DNA from: Neisseria dentiae | GTDB lineage: Bacteria; Pseudomonadota; Gammaproteobacteria; Burkholderiales; Neisseriaceae | Reading direction: 5' to 3' | DNA length: 64,000 nucleotides | Assembly: GCF_014055005.1 (NCBI RefSeq) | Contig: NZ_CP059570.1 | Location: 806,001 to 870,000, forward strand | Shown here: positions 35,714 to 44,682 of the stretch, piece by piece | Layout: every line of letters starts with the position of its first letter | Numbering within the stretch: position 1 is the first letter of the stretch | Notes under the pieces: model-generated | What the model saw: only the letters and a program-made list of their open reading frames with translations | Database searches by the model: none | Told to the model about the DNA's origin: nothing | Made by a program: the position numbers and the translations under genes

Positions 35714-35872
35714 GGGCATGTAGTCGACCGCATTGCGGCGGTATTTTTGGTTAAAATCCGCATCTGCGGCGTTTGAAATGCTCGAAAGATGTTCAATCTT
35801 CTGCGCTTTTTGCCTTGCATCTGCGGATTTTTCCTCAAAAAACCGTTTCGCAAGCATTATGACTACACGCCC
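35714..35872. repeat. MITE-like element, diverged variant with GTAGTC ends
   Basis: A 159-base non-coding element with ends GGGCATGTAGTC (35714-35725) and GACTACACGCCC (35861-35872). The interior matches the two elements at 18433 and 25277 (GCGGTATTTTTGGTTAAAATCC, TGCGCTTTTTGCCTTGC, CTCAAAAAACCG), but the ends differ and resemble those of the IS5 remnant at 53915. Confidence 0.7.
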
Positions 35873-35909
35873 CGAGGCCGTCTGAAACATTTATTTCAGA
35901 CGGCCTCGG
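35872..35909 (-). terminator. DUS hairpin after the LysE/ArgO gene
   Basis: CCGAGGCCGTCTGAAA pairs with its complement; a run of T follows on the minus-strand side after 35875. It lies 20 bases beyond the stop. Confidence 0.7.
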
Positions 35910-35928
35910 TTTTTTTGGATATGCCGCA

Positions 35929-36555
35929 TCAAAACAACAGCGGCAGAGCCTGTTGCAGCAGGCCCCAGGCCAGATAAAACATCATGGCGGCAATCAGGCT
36001 GTCGAGAATCTGCCACACGCGTTCGCGGCGAAACAGCGGCAGCAACAGGCGCGCGCCGAAGCCGATCGAAACAAACCACAGCGCCGAAGCGGTTACCGAG
36101 CCGAGCAGAAACAGCATTTTGCCGGTTTGGCCGAAAGGCGAAGCCGCGCCGCCGATTAATACCACCGTGTCGATATACACATGGGGGTTGAGCAGGGTGA
36201 GGGCGAGCGTGGCGGTGGCGGTTTTCAGGGCGGAAACGGCGGCCGGTTTGCCGGTGTTGACCGCCAGATGCCCGCCGCCCTGCCAGGCACGCTTGACGTT
36301 CATTGCGCCGTAGGCCAGCAGAAACAGGCCGCCGGCCAGCGCCAGCAGCGCCGAAGCGGTGGGGCTGCCCGAGAGCAGGGCGGCGGTGCCGAACACGCCC
36401 AGTGCAATCAGCACCACGTCGCACAGCCAGCACAAAAATACTACCAAGGCTACGTGTTGTTTGAGCAAACCTTGTTTCAAAACAAACGCATTTTGTGCGC
36501 CGATGGCGACAATCAGGCCGCCGGTGATCATCAGTCCGGTGAGAAAGGGGTGCAT
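35929..36555 (-). CDS. LysE/ArgO family amino acid exporter
   Basis: A 208-residue membrane protein with about six helices. The N-terminus TGLMITGGLIVAIGAQNAFVLKQGLLKQH and the LLNPHVYIDTVVLIGG segment match ArgO/LysE, which export arginine or lysine to avoid toxic accumulation. The NPH motif in the fourth helix is preserved. The substrate is inferred from family similarity only. No LysG/ArgP regulator is adjacent. Confidence 0.85.
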   Translation of the reverse strand: MHPFLTGLMITGGLIVAIGAQNAFVLKQGLLKQHVALVVFLCWLCDVVLIALGVFGTAALLSGSPTASALLALAGGLFLLAYGAMNVKRAWQGGGHLAVNTGKPAAVSALKTATATLALTLLNPHVYIDTVVLIGGAASPFGQTGKMLFLLGSVTASALWFVSIGFGARLLLPLFRRERVWQILDSLIAAMMFYLAWGLLQQALPLLF

Positions 36556-36717
36556 AAGGTTTTTTGAGAAGGTGGAAAAAGTGCGCCATTATCGCCGAAA
36601 CGCCGTTGGCAGGCTATTGTGCAGCCGGTTTTCAGACGGCCTTGCGCGTATTCAGAAAACCTTAAGCGCAAAGCGTGTAAAATCTTTCATCACGGTTTTG
36701 AAACAAAGGGATGCTGT

Positions 36718-37581
36718 ATGGAACTTTCGCGCGAACGCTTGTTGAAGCTCGCCACTTATGCTTCCACCGCCACGGCTTTGCTGCTGGTCGGGCTGAAAGC
36801 CGCCGCCTGGCTGTTGAGCGGGTCGGTGAGCATTTTGGCGAGTTTTACCGATTCGCTCACCGACCTTGCCGCCAGCGCGCTTAATCTGTTGGCGGTGCGT
36901 CTGGCCTTGCAGCCCGCCGACGAAAACCACCCGTTCGGCCACGGCAAGGCCGAGGGCTTGTCGGCATTGGCACAGTCGGCATTTATCGGCGGCTCGGCGG
37001 TGTTTCTGTTTTTAAACGCCTTCGGCCGCCTGATGAAGCCCGAGCCTTTGCAACACACCGGCTGGGGCGTTGCGGTGATGGTGGTGTCGGTGGTGATGAC
37101 GCTGGCGCTGGTAGCGTTTCAGCGCTATGTGCTCAAACGCACGGCGTCGCAGGCCATCGCCGCCGACCGGCTGCACTATGTTACCGATCTGCTGTCCAAT
37201 TCGGTGGTGTTGGCGGCGCTGCTGATGGCGTCTTACGGCTGGCATTCGGCCGACGCCTGGCTGGCGCTGGGTTTGGTGGCCTGGATTCTGAAAAGCGCCT
37301 TCGATATCGGCAAAGAAGCAGTCAACACCCTGATGGACAAAGCCCTGTCGCGCGAACAAACCGAGGCCGTCAGGGAGGCCGCACTGAAGGTGCCGCAGGT
37401 GCGGGGGGTGCACGATTTGAAAACCCGCCAGTCGGGCGCGCAGGTGTTTGTGCAGCTGCATATCGACGTGAGCGCCGCCGCCAGCCTCGAAGAGGCGCAC
37501 GAAACGGCCAAAACGGTGGCGGCCAATATCCGCGCCCTGTTTGAAAACGCAGAAGTGCTGGTGCACACCGACCCGGTGTGA
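36718..37581 (+). CDS. Cation diffusion facilitator family transporter (FieF-like)
   Basis: A 287-residue protein with six hydrophobic helices and a C-terminal cytoplasmic domain. The metal-site motifs are visible: SFTDSLTDLAAS in helix 2, ENHPFGHGKAEGLSALAQS in the loop, and HYVTDLLSNS in helix 5 (an HxxxD pair). The C-terminal part has GVHDLKTRQSGAQVFVQLHIDV, typical of CDF dimerisation domains. It exports divalent metals such as Zn, Fe or Cd with protons. The ATG at 36718 is preferred over the upstream open frame at 36619, which has no homology. Confidence 0.87.
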   Translation: MELSRERLLKLATYASTATALLLVGLKAAAWLLSGSVSILASFTDSLTDLAASALNLLAVRLALQPADENHPFGHGKAEGLSALAQSAFIGGSAVFLFLNAFGRLMKPEPLQHTGWGVAVMVVSVVMTLALVAFQRYVLKRTASQAIAADRLHYVTDLLSNSVVLAALLMASYGWHSADAWLALGLVAWILKSAFDIGKEAVNTLMDKALSREQTEAVREAALKVPQVRGVHDLKTRQSGAQVFVQLHIDVSAAASLEEAHETAKTVAANIRALFENAEVLVHTDPV

Positions 37582-37602
37582 AGCGGATTGTGCGCAGCAT
37601 CA

Positions 37603-37646
37603 AGGCCGTCTGAAAAAGGGTGAACTTATCGCTTTTCAGACGGCCT
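37603..37646 (+). terminator. Inverted DUS pair after the cation transporter gene
   Basis: AGGCCGTCTGAAAA and complement with a 20-base loop, between two plus-strand genes. Confidence 0.6.
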
Positions 37647-37706
37647 ATTTATAATCAGAGGAAAAATCGAAAACCCGCAACCGTTATCTCAAACAGGAGA
37701 AACCGC

Positions 37707-39050
37707 ATGATTACCCCGCTTCACAACCCGCAACACCAACAATGGCTGCTCGGCCAAAGCAGGGCGCTGCTGGAATTTGCCCGTAAATCGAAAGTGCCGT
37801 TCGGCTTCGGCTATCTCGACAAACACGGCGAAGTCGATTTGTCGCAGCCCGTGCAAACCTGGATCAGCTGCCGCATGACGCATATTTACAGCATCGGCGC
37901 GCTGATGGGCATCGAAGGCTGCCGCGAGTTGGCCGAACACGGCATCAACGCGCTGCTCGAGCATTTTCAAGACCGCAAACACGGTGGCTTTTTCGAAGCG
38001 CTCGAGCATCAGCCCGGTGCAGGCGGGCAGGCCGTGCCCACCGAAGCCGGCACGCAGAAAACCGCCTATGCCCACGCTTTCGTGCTGCTGGCCGCATCCA
38101 GCGGCCTGCTGGCGGGCATCAGGCGGGCAGACGAGCTGTTCGACGCCATCAGCGCGGTTCACGACCGTTATTTTTGGGACGAAGCCGCCGGCAAAATGCG
38201 CGAATCGTTTTCACGCGACTTTTCCGAAAGCGAACCCTATCGCGGCGTAAACGCCAATATGCACACCGTCGAAGCCAGCCTGGCGGCATTCGACGCGCAA
38301 CTGGCGCAGGGCATCGCCGCCGACGACGAACGTGCGGCACGCTGGCTCGGGCGCGCCAATTCGATTCTGCAATTCGTGTTCGGCCTTTGCGAACAAAACG
38401 CCTACCGCATTCCCGAGCATTTCGACGAAAACTGGAACGTGGTTTGGGATTACAACGAAAACGACAAAGCGCACCAGTTCCGCCCCTACGGCGCCACGGT
38501 CGGCCATGCGCTCGAGTGGGCGCGCCTGGGCTGCCATGTTCTGGTGATGAACCGCAAATACGGCGTGAAAACCCCGTCGGATTATTCCGCCACCGCCTTC
38601 GGCCTGTTCCGCCAGGCGCTCAACAACTGGCACGGCGACGGCGCGGCGGGCTTTGTTTACACCACCGATTTCGAAGGCAACCCGATTGTGCGCGACCGTA
38701 TGCACTGGGTGTTGTGCGAAGGCATAGGCGCGTGCGTGGCGCTGGAGGGCATCAACGCAGGCCACGCCCCAATCGGCGGTTTGGGCGCGGCGCAAGGTTA
38801 TGTGGAAGCCGAACTCGGCAGTGAATTTTCTTATTGGTACGAAACCTTCACCGCCTATGCCGCGCAATATCTGCTGGAGGGCGATGGCCGCTGGTATCAC
38901 CAGCTCGACACCGAAAACCGGCCCGACGAAAGCGTTTGGTCGGGCAAACCCGATATTTACCACGCCTTCCAATGCCTGCTGCTGCCGCTGCTGCCGTTCG
39001 GCCATTTCATCACCGCAGCGGTGAAGCAGCATCCCGACAGTGTGAAATAA
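37707..39050 (+). CDS. AGE-family aldose-ketose isomerase, YihS-like
   Basis: A 447-residue protein of the N-acylglucosamine 2-epimerase (alpha/alpha-barrel) superfamily. It aligns by eye with E. coli YihS, the sulfoquinovose/mannose isomerase: VPFGFGYLDKHGEVDL, TWISCRMTHIYSIGALMG, EPYRGVNANMHTVEA, YRIPEHFDENWNVVWDYN and HQFRPYGATVGHALEWARL. The catalytic His residues of the family are in the HQFRPYG...H and IYHAFQC regions. The start at 37707 has AAACAGGAG upstream; a frame to 37620 lacks homology. No other sulfoglycolysis genes are nearby, so the in vivo sugar is uncertain. Confidence 0.82.
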   Translation: MITPLHNPQHQQWLLGQSRALLEFARKSKVPFGFGYLDKHGEVDLSQPVQTWISCRMTHIYSIGALMGIEGCRELAEHGINALLEHFQDRKHGGFFEALEHQPGAGGQAVPTEAGTQKTAYAHAFVLLAASSGLLAGIRRADELFDAISAVHDRYFWDEAAGKMRESFSRDFSESEPYRGVNANMHTVEASLAAFDAQLAQGIAADDERAARWLGRANSILQFVFGLCEQNAYRIPEHFDENWNVVWDYNENDKAHQFRPYGATVGHALEWARLGCHVLVMNRKYGVKTPSDYSATAFGLFRQALNNWHGDGAAGFVYTTDFEGNPIVRDRMHWVLCEGIGACVALEGINAGHAPIGGLGAAQGYVEAELGSEFSYWYETFTAYAAQYLLEGDGRWYHQLDTENRPDESVWSGKPDIYHAFQCLLLPLLPFGHFITAAVKQHPDSVK

Positions 39051-39111
39051 GGGGTTGCCGGTTGTTTATTGCCGAAGCCGTATAGTCGGACGACTTACTT
39101 GATAACCGTTC

Positions 39112-39191
39112 CGTCATACTCGGGCTTGACCCGAGTATCTAAAGATTTCTTTTGAAATAAAGAGATGCTCGGGTCAAGCCCGAGCATGACG
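39112..39191. repeat. Family R repeat, paired units
   Basis: CGTCATACTCGGGCTTGACC at the left and the inverted GATGCTCGGGTCAAGCCC ... ATGACG at the right, in a 297-base gap that also holds a family E half end at 39235 and a DUS at 39257. Confidence 0.7.
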
Positions 39192-39346
39192 CAGAGGTTT
39201 TAAAATGGCGGCATGGCTTGCAAAAGTCTCAGGCCGAGGCCTTTGCAAAAACACCTTCAGGCCGTCTGAAAACAGGCCGCTTCCGGTTTGTTTGCGGCAG
39301 GGTTTATAATCCTGCCTTTATTTCTCAGATTTCAGACGGCCGCATC

Positions 39347-39634
39347 ATGAATAAAGAACTGCTCGGTATCATTTTTCTGCCCGCAGGCGTGATCAGCATG
39401 TGTATGGCGGCTTTGTGGCAGATGTATGTGATGATCACCGAAAGCTACACGCTCAACCGCTTCAAAGACAAACAGCTGGTGTGGGTGGTGGCCGCCCTGT
39501 TTTTCAGCTTCAGCCTCGCCGTTTACTGGTTTTGCCCGAACGCGCGCAAGAAAGGCATTTTGTTTGTGCTGCTGGGCGGGGGCGGCGCGGTGATGTATGT
39601 GTTGGCCAGAATATGGCTGCCGTTTGGCAAATAA
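39347..39634 (+). CDS. Small membrane protein, unrecognised
   Basis: A 95-residue protein with three hydrophobic stretches (LLGIIFLPAGVISMCMAAL, LVWVVAALFFSFSLAVYWF, GILFVLLGGGGAVMYVLA). The start at 39347 follows an uptake sequence within 10 bases; the longer frame starting at 39218 crosses a DUS and repeat and is unlikely to be translated. I do not recognise the family. It converges on phoR, with a DUS hairpin between. Confidence 0.6.
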   Translation: MNKELLGIIFLPAGVISMCMAALWQMYVMITESYTLNRFKDKQLVWVVAALFFSFSLAVYWFCPNARKKGILFVLLGGGGAVMYVLARIWLPFGK

Positions 39635-39658
39635 TTAAAGATAAAGGCGGAATCCGGC

Positions 39659-39685
39659 AGGCCGTTTGAAATTTTCAGACGGCCT
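39659..39685. terminator. DUS hairpin between convergent genes
   Basis: AGGCCGTTTGAA (one base changed from AG-DUS) faces TTCAGACGGCCT with a 3-base loop. Confidence 0.6.
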
Positions 39686-39730
39686 GTTATTTTGCCAAAC
39701 CTTTTATCGGTTTTTAAAGTAACCACACCG

Positions 39731-41044
39731 TTACGGCTCTCCAACTGCTTCGGCTTTTTCCAGTTTTGTTGAAAACGTGCTGCCTTCGCCCACGCTGCTG
39801 CTGATGTTTAACACGGCATGGTGGTTGGCGAGGGCGTGTTTGGCGATGGCGAGGCCGAGGCCGGTGCCGCCGTTTTTGCGGTTGCGGCCGGCATCGGCGC
39901 GGTAGAAACGTTCGGTTAAGTGGGGCAGGTGTTCGGGGGTGATGCCGGGGCCGGTGTCGCGCACGGAAAATTCGGCGTTGCTGCCGTTGTCGTGCAGCGA
40001 AACGGTGATGCTGCCGCCTTCCGGGGTGTAGCGCACGGCGTTGGCCACCAGGTTGCCTAGTGCGCTGTGCAGTTCGCTTTCGGTGCCGTGAACGAGAATG
40101 TTTTCGGCTATCTGGCTTTGGAATTGGTGGCGGCCGTCTGAAAGGGCGCGGCCTTCGGCGCAGATTTGTTCGGCCAGCTCCGAGAGGCTGAAGGTTTGTT
40201 TGTGTGTTTCGCCGCCGCCGCTGTTTTCGAGGCGGGCGAGGGTGAGCAGGTCGGTAATCAGGTTGAGCATCCGGTTGCTTTCCTGCTGCATCAGGCCGAT
40301 GAATTCGGCGCGCTCGCCGGGCGGCAGGTCGGGCAGGTCGGCGAGGGTTTCGAGAAAGCCGCTGATAACGGTGAGCGGGGTGCGCAGTTCGTGCGATACG
40401 TTGGCGATAAAGGCCGAACGGGTTTCGTTAAGTTGTTCGGCGGCGCTGATGTCTTGCGTAACCAAGAGTTCGAGGCGGGTTTCGAAGGTGGTGCGGGTGA
40501 GCATCACGCTGCGGGGTTTGAGGCCGTCTGAAAGGCGGATTTTCAGCGTGGGCGGGGTATCGTCGAGCGGTTGTTGCAGAAAGCTGTGGAATTCGGGTGT
40601 GCGTATGAGGTTTTTTAAGATGCCGTTTTGGTCTTTTTCAAAATCCAAATCCAGATGTACGGCGGCCAGGCGGTTCATCCACTCGATACGGCCTTCCTGA
40701 TCGAGAATAATCACGCCGTCGGGCATGGCGTCGATAACGCGGTTGAAGCGTTGCAGCGAGCGGCCGAGCTGCTGTTTGCGTTTTTTGCGGCTTTTGGCCT
40801 GCAACAGCAGGGTGTTGAAGATGTCGTCCCAAATGCCGTAGCCGCGCGGCACCAGCCGCAGCTTGGGGTTGGCGAGCCAGCGGATCAGGCGCACCAAATG
40901 GAACCAGTGCAGCAGCAGGTAGGCAAACAGCAGCAGGCTCCACACGCCGCCGACGGCGGCAAATCCGCCCAGTAAATAGGCGGGTATGGCGGCTGCCAGC
41001 AGCAGGGCGGCAAAGCCGAGCAGGTGGCGGCGTATCAGGTTCAT
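39731..41044 (-). CDS. phoR: Phosphate regulon sensor histidine kinase
   Basis: A 437-residue kinase with two N-terminal membrane helices (residues 9-28 and 31-50), a PAS-like domain (VIDAMPDGVIILDQEGRIEWMN), the phosphoacceptor His218 in NVSHELRTPLTVISGF, and the catalytic domain with N box (LGNLVANAVRYTP), DTGPGITPEHL and GTGLGLAIAKHAL. Length and layout fit PhoR. The stop of phoB overlaps its start by four bases. It senses phosphate state through the Pst transporter. Two DUS occur inside the gene. Confidence 0.92.
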   Translation of the reverse strand: MNLIRRHLLGFAALLLAAAIPAYLLGGFAAVGGVWSLLLFAYLLLHWFHLVRLIRWLANPKLRLVPRGYGIWDDIFNTLLLQAKSRKKRKQQLGRSLQRFNRVIDAMPDGVIILDQEGRIEWMNRLAAVHLDLDFEKDQNGILKNLIRTPEFHSFLQQPLDDTPPTLKIRLSDGLKPRSVMLTRTTFETRLELLVTQDISAAEQLNETRSAFIANVSHELRTPLTVISGFLETLADLPDLPPGERAEFIGLMQQESNRMLNLITDLLTLARLENSGGGETHKQTFSLSELAEQICAEGRALSDGRHQFQSQIAENILVHGTESELHSALGNLVANAVRYTPEGGSITVSLHDNGSNAEFSVRDTGPGITPEHLPHLTERFYRADAGRNRKNGGTGLGLAIAKHALANHHAVLNISSSVGEGSTFSTKLEKAEAVGEP

Positions 41045-41745
41045 GGCGTTTCGCCGCTTTCGGTGTAGAAGCGGTAGCCGAGACCGCGCACGGTTTGTAT
41101 GCAGTTTCCTGCGCCGCCTTCTTCGAGTGCGCGGCGCAGGCGGCTGATGTGCACATCAACGGTGCGCTCTTCGACAAATACATGGTCGCCCCACACTAAA
41201 TCGAGCAGTTGGCGGCGGTTGTAGGCGCGGTTGGGGTGGGTGATGAAAAAGTGCAGCAGTTTGAATTCGCTGGGGCCGAGTGCAACGGGGGTGCCGTTGG
41301 CGCTGGCGGTTTGTTCGGAGGGGTTGACCGTTAAGCCGCCCGCTTCGATGGTTTGTTCGGTTTTCTGCGGGGCGCGGCGGCGCAGCAGGGCGTTGACGCG
41401 GGCTATCAGTTCGCGCGGTGAAAACGGTTTGGTAACGTAGTCGTCGGCGCCGAGGTTCAGGCCTTGTTCTTTGTCGGACTCGGTGCCGCGGGCGGTGAGC
41501 AGGATAATCGGCAAATCGCGCGTGCGGGTGTTTTGGCGCAGTTGTTTGATCAGTTGCAGGCCGGATGCGCCCGGCAGCATCCAGTCGACCAGCACCATGT
41601 CGGGCAGTTCGGCGGCCAAAAGGGGCAGGGCTTTTTCTACGCTGGGCACCACCGTTACTTGAAAGCCTGCCTGCTCCAGCACGAAACCGATCAGCCTGCC
41701 GATGGCTTCTTCGTCTTCGATTGCCAGAATATTCACTTGGGGCAT
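41041..41745 (-). CDS. phoB: Phosphate regulon response regulator
   Basis: A 234-residue OmpR/PhoB-type regulator. The receiver domain has the acidic pocket IEDEE (residues 9-13) and the phosphoacceptor Asp54 in VDWMLPG, with Lys near 106 (YVTKPFSPRELIARV). The winged-helix DNA-binding domain includes LGPSEFKLLHFFITHPN and SRLRRALEEGG. Downstream of pstB and coupled to phoR. A PhoB-box-like site lies upstream of pstC. Confidence 0.94.
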   Translation of the reverse strand: MPQVNILAIEDEEAIGRLIGFVLEQAGFQVTVVPSVEKALPLLAAELPDMVLVDWMLPGASGLQLIKQLRQNTRTRDLPIILLTARGTESDKEQGLNLGADDYVTKPFSPRELIARVNALLRRRAPQKTEQTIEAGGLTVNPSEQTASANGTPVALGPSEFKLLHFFITHPNRAYNRRQLLDLVWGDHVFVEERTVDVHISRLRRALEEGGAGNCIQTVRGLGYRFYTESGETP

Positions 41746-41794
41746 GATGCTTCTCCTCGTTTTACTTGGTCGGGCGGCCGTCTGAAAGCCGCAA

Positions 41795-42550
41795 TCAGCC
41801 GAATTTGCCGGTGATGTAGTCTTCGGTTTCTTTGCGGGCGGGTTTGGTGAATATCTGTTTGGTGTCGCCCACTTCGATCATTTCGCCCAAATACATATAG
41901 GCGGTGAAGTCCGACACCCGCGCCGCCTGCTGCATATTGTGGGTAACGATGGCGATGGTGTAGTCGTTTTTCAGCTCGCCGACCAGCTCTTCGATGTGGG
42001 CGGTGGAAATCGGGTCGAGCGCGGAAGTGGGTTCGTCGAGCAGCAGCACTTCGGGTTTGCAGGCCACGGCGCGGGCGATGCACAGGCGCTGCTGCTGCCC
42101 GCCCGAAAGCGAGTTGCCGCTTTGTTTGAGTTTGTCTTTCACTTCGTTCCACAGGGCGGCTTTTTTCAGCGCCCATTCTACGCGGTCGTCCAATTCGCTG
42201 CGGCTTAATTTTTCATACAGCTTCACGCCGAAGGTTACGTTGTCGTAGATGCTCATGGGAAACGGCGTGGGTTTTTGAAACACCATGCCCACTTTGGCGC
42301 GCAGCAGGTTCAAATCGGTTTCTTTGCCCAAGATGCTGCGGCCGTCGAGCAGCAGTTCGCCCTCGGCGTGCATATCGGGGTATAAATCATACATTCGGTT
42401 GAAGGTGCGCAACAAGGTGGATTTGCCGCAGCCGGAAGGGCCGATGAAGGCGGTTACCCGGTTGGCGGGGATGTCGATATTGATGTTTTTCAGGGCGTGG
42501 AAGCTGCCGTAGCGGAAGTTGAAATTGCGCACGGTGATTTTGGCCTGCAT
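41795..42550 (-). CDS. pstB: Phosphate ABC transporter ATP-binding protein
   Basis: A 251-residue ATPase with Walker [13 protein letters not shown], signature [15 protein letters not shown], Walker [14 protein letters not shown] and H-loop VTHNMQQA. The N-terminus [23 protein letters not shown] is typical of PstB. It drives phosphate import through PstC and PstA and interacts with PhoR signalling. Length is normal (about 250). Confidence 0.95.
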   Translation of the reverse strand: MQAKITVRNFNFRYGSFHALKNINIDIPANRVTAFIGPSGCGKSTLLRTFNRMYDLYPDMHAEGELLLDGRSILGKETDLNLLRAKVGMVFQKPTPFPMSIYDNVTFGVKLYEKLSRSELDDRVEWALKKAALWNEVKDKLKQSGNSLSGGQQQRLCIARAVACKPEVLLLDEPTSALDPISTAHIEELVGELKNDYTIAIVTHNMQQAARVSDFTAYMYLGEMIEVGDTKQIFTKPARKETEDYITGKFG

Positions 42551-42592
42551 GGCGGAATCCTTATTGTTAATCTTTAAAAACTGTGTTTGCTT

Positions 42593-42640
42593 TTTCAGAC
42601 GGCCTTAATGCCGGTTGCAGGCAGAGGCCGTCTGAAAAGC
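42593..42640 (-). terminator. DUS hairpin between pstA and pstB
   Basis: TTCAGACGGCCT and AGGCCGTCTGAA face each other across a 21-base loop in the pstA-pstB gap. It may attenuate pstB and phoBR relative to pstCA. Confidence 0.5.
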
Positions 42641-42644
42641 CGGT

Positions 42645-43502
42645 TTAATGTTTGCGGGCGCTCAATATTCTGGCACCGATGTTGGCGGCCAGCACGGTTA
42701 AGGCGATTAACAGGGCGGCGGCCCAGGCCAGCTCGTGCCAGTCTTGGTAGGGCGACATGGCAAACTGGTAAATCACGTTGGGCAGGTTGGCCATGGGCTG
42801 GCTCATGTCGGTGCTGAAAAACTGGTTGTTCAGCGCGGTAAACAGCAGCGGCGCGGTTTCGCCGGCAATCCGCGCGAAAGCCAGCAGCACGCCGGTTAAT
42901 ACGCCGGCTTTGGCCGCGCGCAGCGTAACCATGCCCACGAGCTTCCATTTCGGCGTGCCCAGCGCATAAGCGGCTTCGCGCAGGCTGTCGGGCACCAGCC
43001 GCAGCATGTTTTCGGTGGTGCGCACCACCACGGGTATCACCAGCAGCGACAAGGCAACCGAACCGGCCCAGCCCGAAAAACGGCCCTGCGGCACCACAAT
43101 CAGGCCGTACACAAACAAACCGATTACGATAGAAGGCGCAGAGAGCAGAATATCGTTCATAAAACGGGTGGCTGCCGCCAGTTTGCTGCGCCGGCCGAAT
43201 TCGGCCAGAAAAATGCCGCACAAAATCCCCACCGGCGTGCCGATAAACAGGCCGCTTAAGGTAATCAGCAGGCTGCCCCAGATGGCGTTGCGCAGGCCGC
43301 CTGCCATGCCCGGCGGCGGCGTGTCGAGTTGGAAAATGCCGGTGCCCAAGCCGTTGAAGCCTTCGTAGAACAGCGTGTAGAAAATCCAACCCAGCCAAAA
43401 CAGGCCGAACGCCATAGTGAGCCAGGCCATGGTTAGATTGAAGCGGTTGAGCAGCCTGCGGCGGCGGTAAACGGGGTTGTTGGCGGATTTTTCCATAACC
43501 AT
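42645..43502 (-). CDS. pstA: Phosphate ABC transporter permease PstA
   Basis: A 285-residue permease with about six membrane helices. The segments [35 protein letters not shown] and [35 protein letters not shown] are diagnostic, and the EAA loop is [23 protein letters not shown]. It forms the channel with PstC. The gap to pstC is four bases. Confidence 0.94.
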   Translation of the reverse strand: MVMEKSANNPVYRRRRLLNRFNLTMAWLTMAFGLFWLGWIFYTLFYEGFNGLGTGIFQLDTPPPGMAGGLRNAIWGSLLITLSGLFIGTPVGILCGIFLAEFGRRSKLAAATRFMNDILLSAPSIVIGLFVYGLIVVPQGRFSGWAGSVALSLLVIPVVVRTTENMLRLVPDSLREAAYALGTPKWKLVGMVTLRAAKAGVLTGVLLAFARIAGETAPLLFTALNNQFFSTDMSQPMANLPNVIYQFAMSPYQDWHELAWAAALLIALTVLAANIGARILSARKH

Positions 43503-43506
43503 GCTC

Positions 43507-44463
43507 CTAGTGTTTGCTGCCTTCGTTGCGCTGCATATGCAGCAGCATCAGTTTGGAAATACACAGCACCACAAAGGTGATCACAAACAGAATCAAACCC
43601 AGATAGAGCAGTGAAGAGAGATGCAGCGGATCAACCGCTTCGGCAAATTCGTTGGCCAGCGCGGAAGTAATCGACACGCCCGAGTTATACAGGCTGCTGC
43701 TGATATTGAAGGTGTTGCCGATAACGAAAGTTACCGCCATCGTTTCGCCCAGCGCGCGCCCCAAACCCAAGATAATGCCGCCGACCACACCGGTTTTGGT
43801 GTAGGGCAGCACCACGTGGCGCACCACTTCCCATTTGGTGCTGCCCAGACCGTAAGCCGATTCTTTCAGCATGGTGGGCGTGATTTCAAACACGTCGCGC
43901 ATCACCGAAGCGATAAACGGGATAATCATAATCGCCAGAATCAACCCGGCCGCAAACAGGCCGATGCCCATGGGCGCTCCCTGAAACAGCGCGCCCACCA
44001 CCGGCAGCCTGCCGACGGTTTCGATAAAAAACGGTTGGATATGTTCGGAAAACACGGGGGCGAACACAAACAAGCCCCACATGCCGTAGATAATCGAAGG
44101 AATGCCCGCCAGCAGTTCCACGCAGATGCCCAGCGGGCGGCGCAGCCAGGCGGGGCAGAGTTCGGTGAGGAAAACGGCGATGCCGAAGCTGACCGGAACC
44201 GCAATCAAGAGCGCAATCGCCGAAGTAACCAGCGTGCCGTACACCGGCGCCAACGCACCGTAGTGCCCCTGAACCGCATCCCATTCCGACGAGGTGAAAA
44301 AACCGAAGCCGAATTCGCGCATACTCGGCAGCGCACCGACAACCAGCGAAATCAGAATGCCGCCCAAACTCGCCAGAACCAGCAGGGCGAAAAAGCGGGT
44401 GGTGCCCACAAACAGCGTGTCGAGCAGGTGCTGGCGTTTCAGTTTTTGGTGAAGCCCGTCCAT
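43507..44463 (-). CDS. pstC: Phosphate ABC transporter permease PstC
   Basis: A 318-residue permease with about six helices. [53 protein letters not shown] and EL(C)[33 protein letters not shown] match PstC; the EAA loop is [22 protein letters not shown]. It is the first gene of pstC-pstA-pstB-phoB-phoR. A pstS (phosphate-binding protein) gene, which is often next to pstC, is not present here. Confidence 0.94.
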   Translation of the reverse strand: MDGLHQKLKRQHLLDTLFVGTTRFFALLVLASLGGILISLVVGALPSMREFGFGFFTSSEWDAVQGHYGALAPVYGTLVTSAIALLIAVPVSFGIAVFLTELCPAWLRRPLGICVELLAGIPSIIYGMWGLFVFAPVFSEHIQPFFIETVGRLPVVGALFQGAPMGIGLFAAGLILAIMIIPFIASVMRDVFEITPTMLKESAYGLGSTKWEVVRHVVLPYTKTGVVGGIILGLGRALGETMAVTFVIGNTFNISSSLYNSGVSITSALANEFAEAVDPLHLSSLLYLGLILFVITFVVLCISKLMLLHMQRNEGSKH

Positions 44464-44498
44464 AACGCGTTTTCATAGGAAGTTAACGAATGAAAGGC

Positions 44499-44532
44499 AG
44501 TATAGCGGTGTAATGTTTCAGCAATATTACAA
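44499..44532 (-). promoter_or_regulatory. Candidate PhoB box and -10 upstream of pstC
   Basis: On the minus strand TTGTAAT-ATTG-CTGAAAC (44532-44515) resembles two 7-base Pho-box half-sites four bases apart (5 of 7 matches each to CTGTCAT), and TATACT (44504-44499) lies 10 bases beyond, the spacing expected for a Pho promoter. Confidence 0.45.
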
Positions 44533-44535
44533 TAC

Positions 44536-44562
44536 AGGCCGTCTGAAAGTTTCAGACGGCCT
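44536..44562 (-). terminator. DUS hairpin between the YddA-like ABC gene and pstC
   Basis: AGGCCGTCTGAA (44536-44547) and complement (44551-44562) form a tight hairpin upstream of the pstC promoter. It probably ends the minus-strand transcript of the YddA-like gene. An interrupted dRS3-like repeat with a 26-base insert lies just to the right (44609-44660). Confidence 0.6.
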
Positions 44563-44682
44563 GTGGCTTGTGCAAAACTGTTTCAATGTCCGGTAACACT
44601 TTTCCCGTTATTCCCGCCTGCGCGGGGGGCAGCGCAGCGGACTTGCGAAGCTAATGACGGGATTTAAGCATTTCAGACGGCC

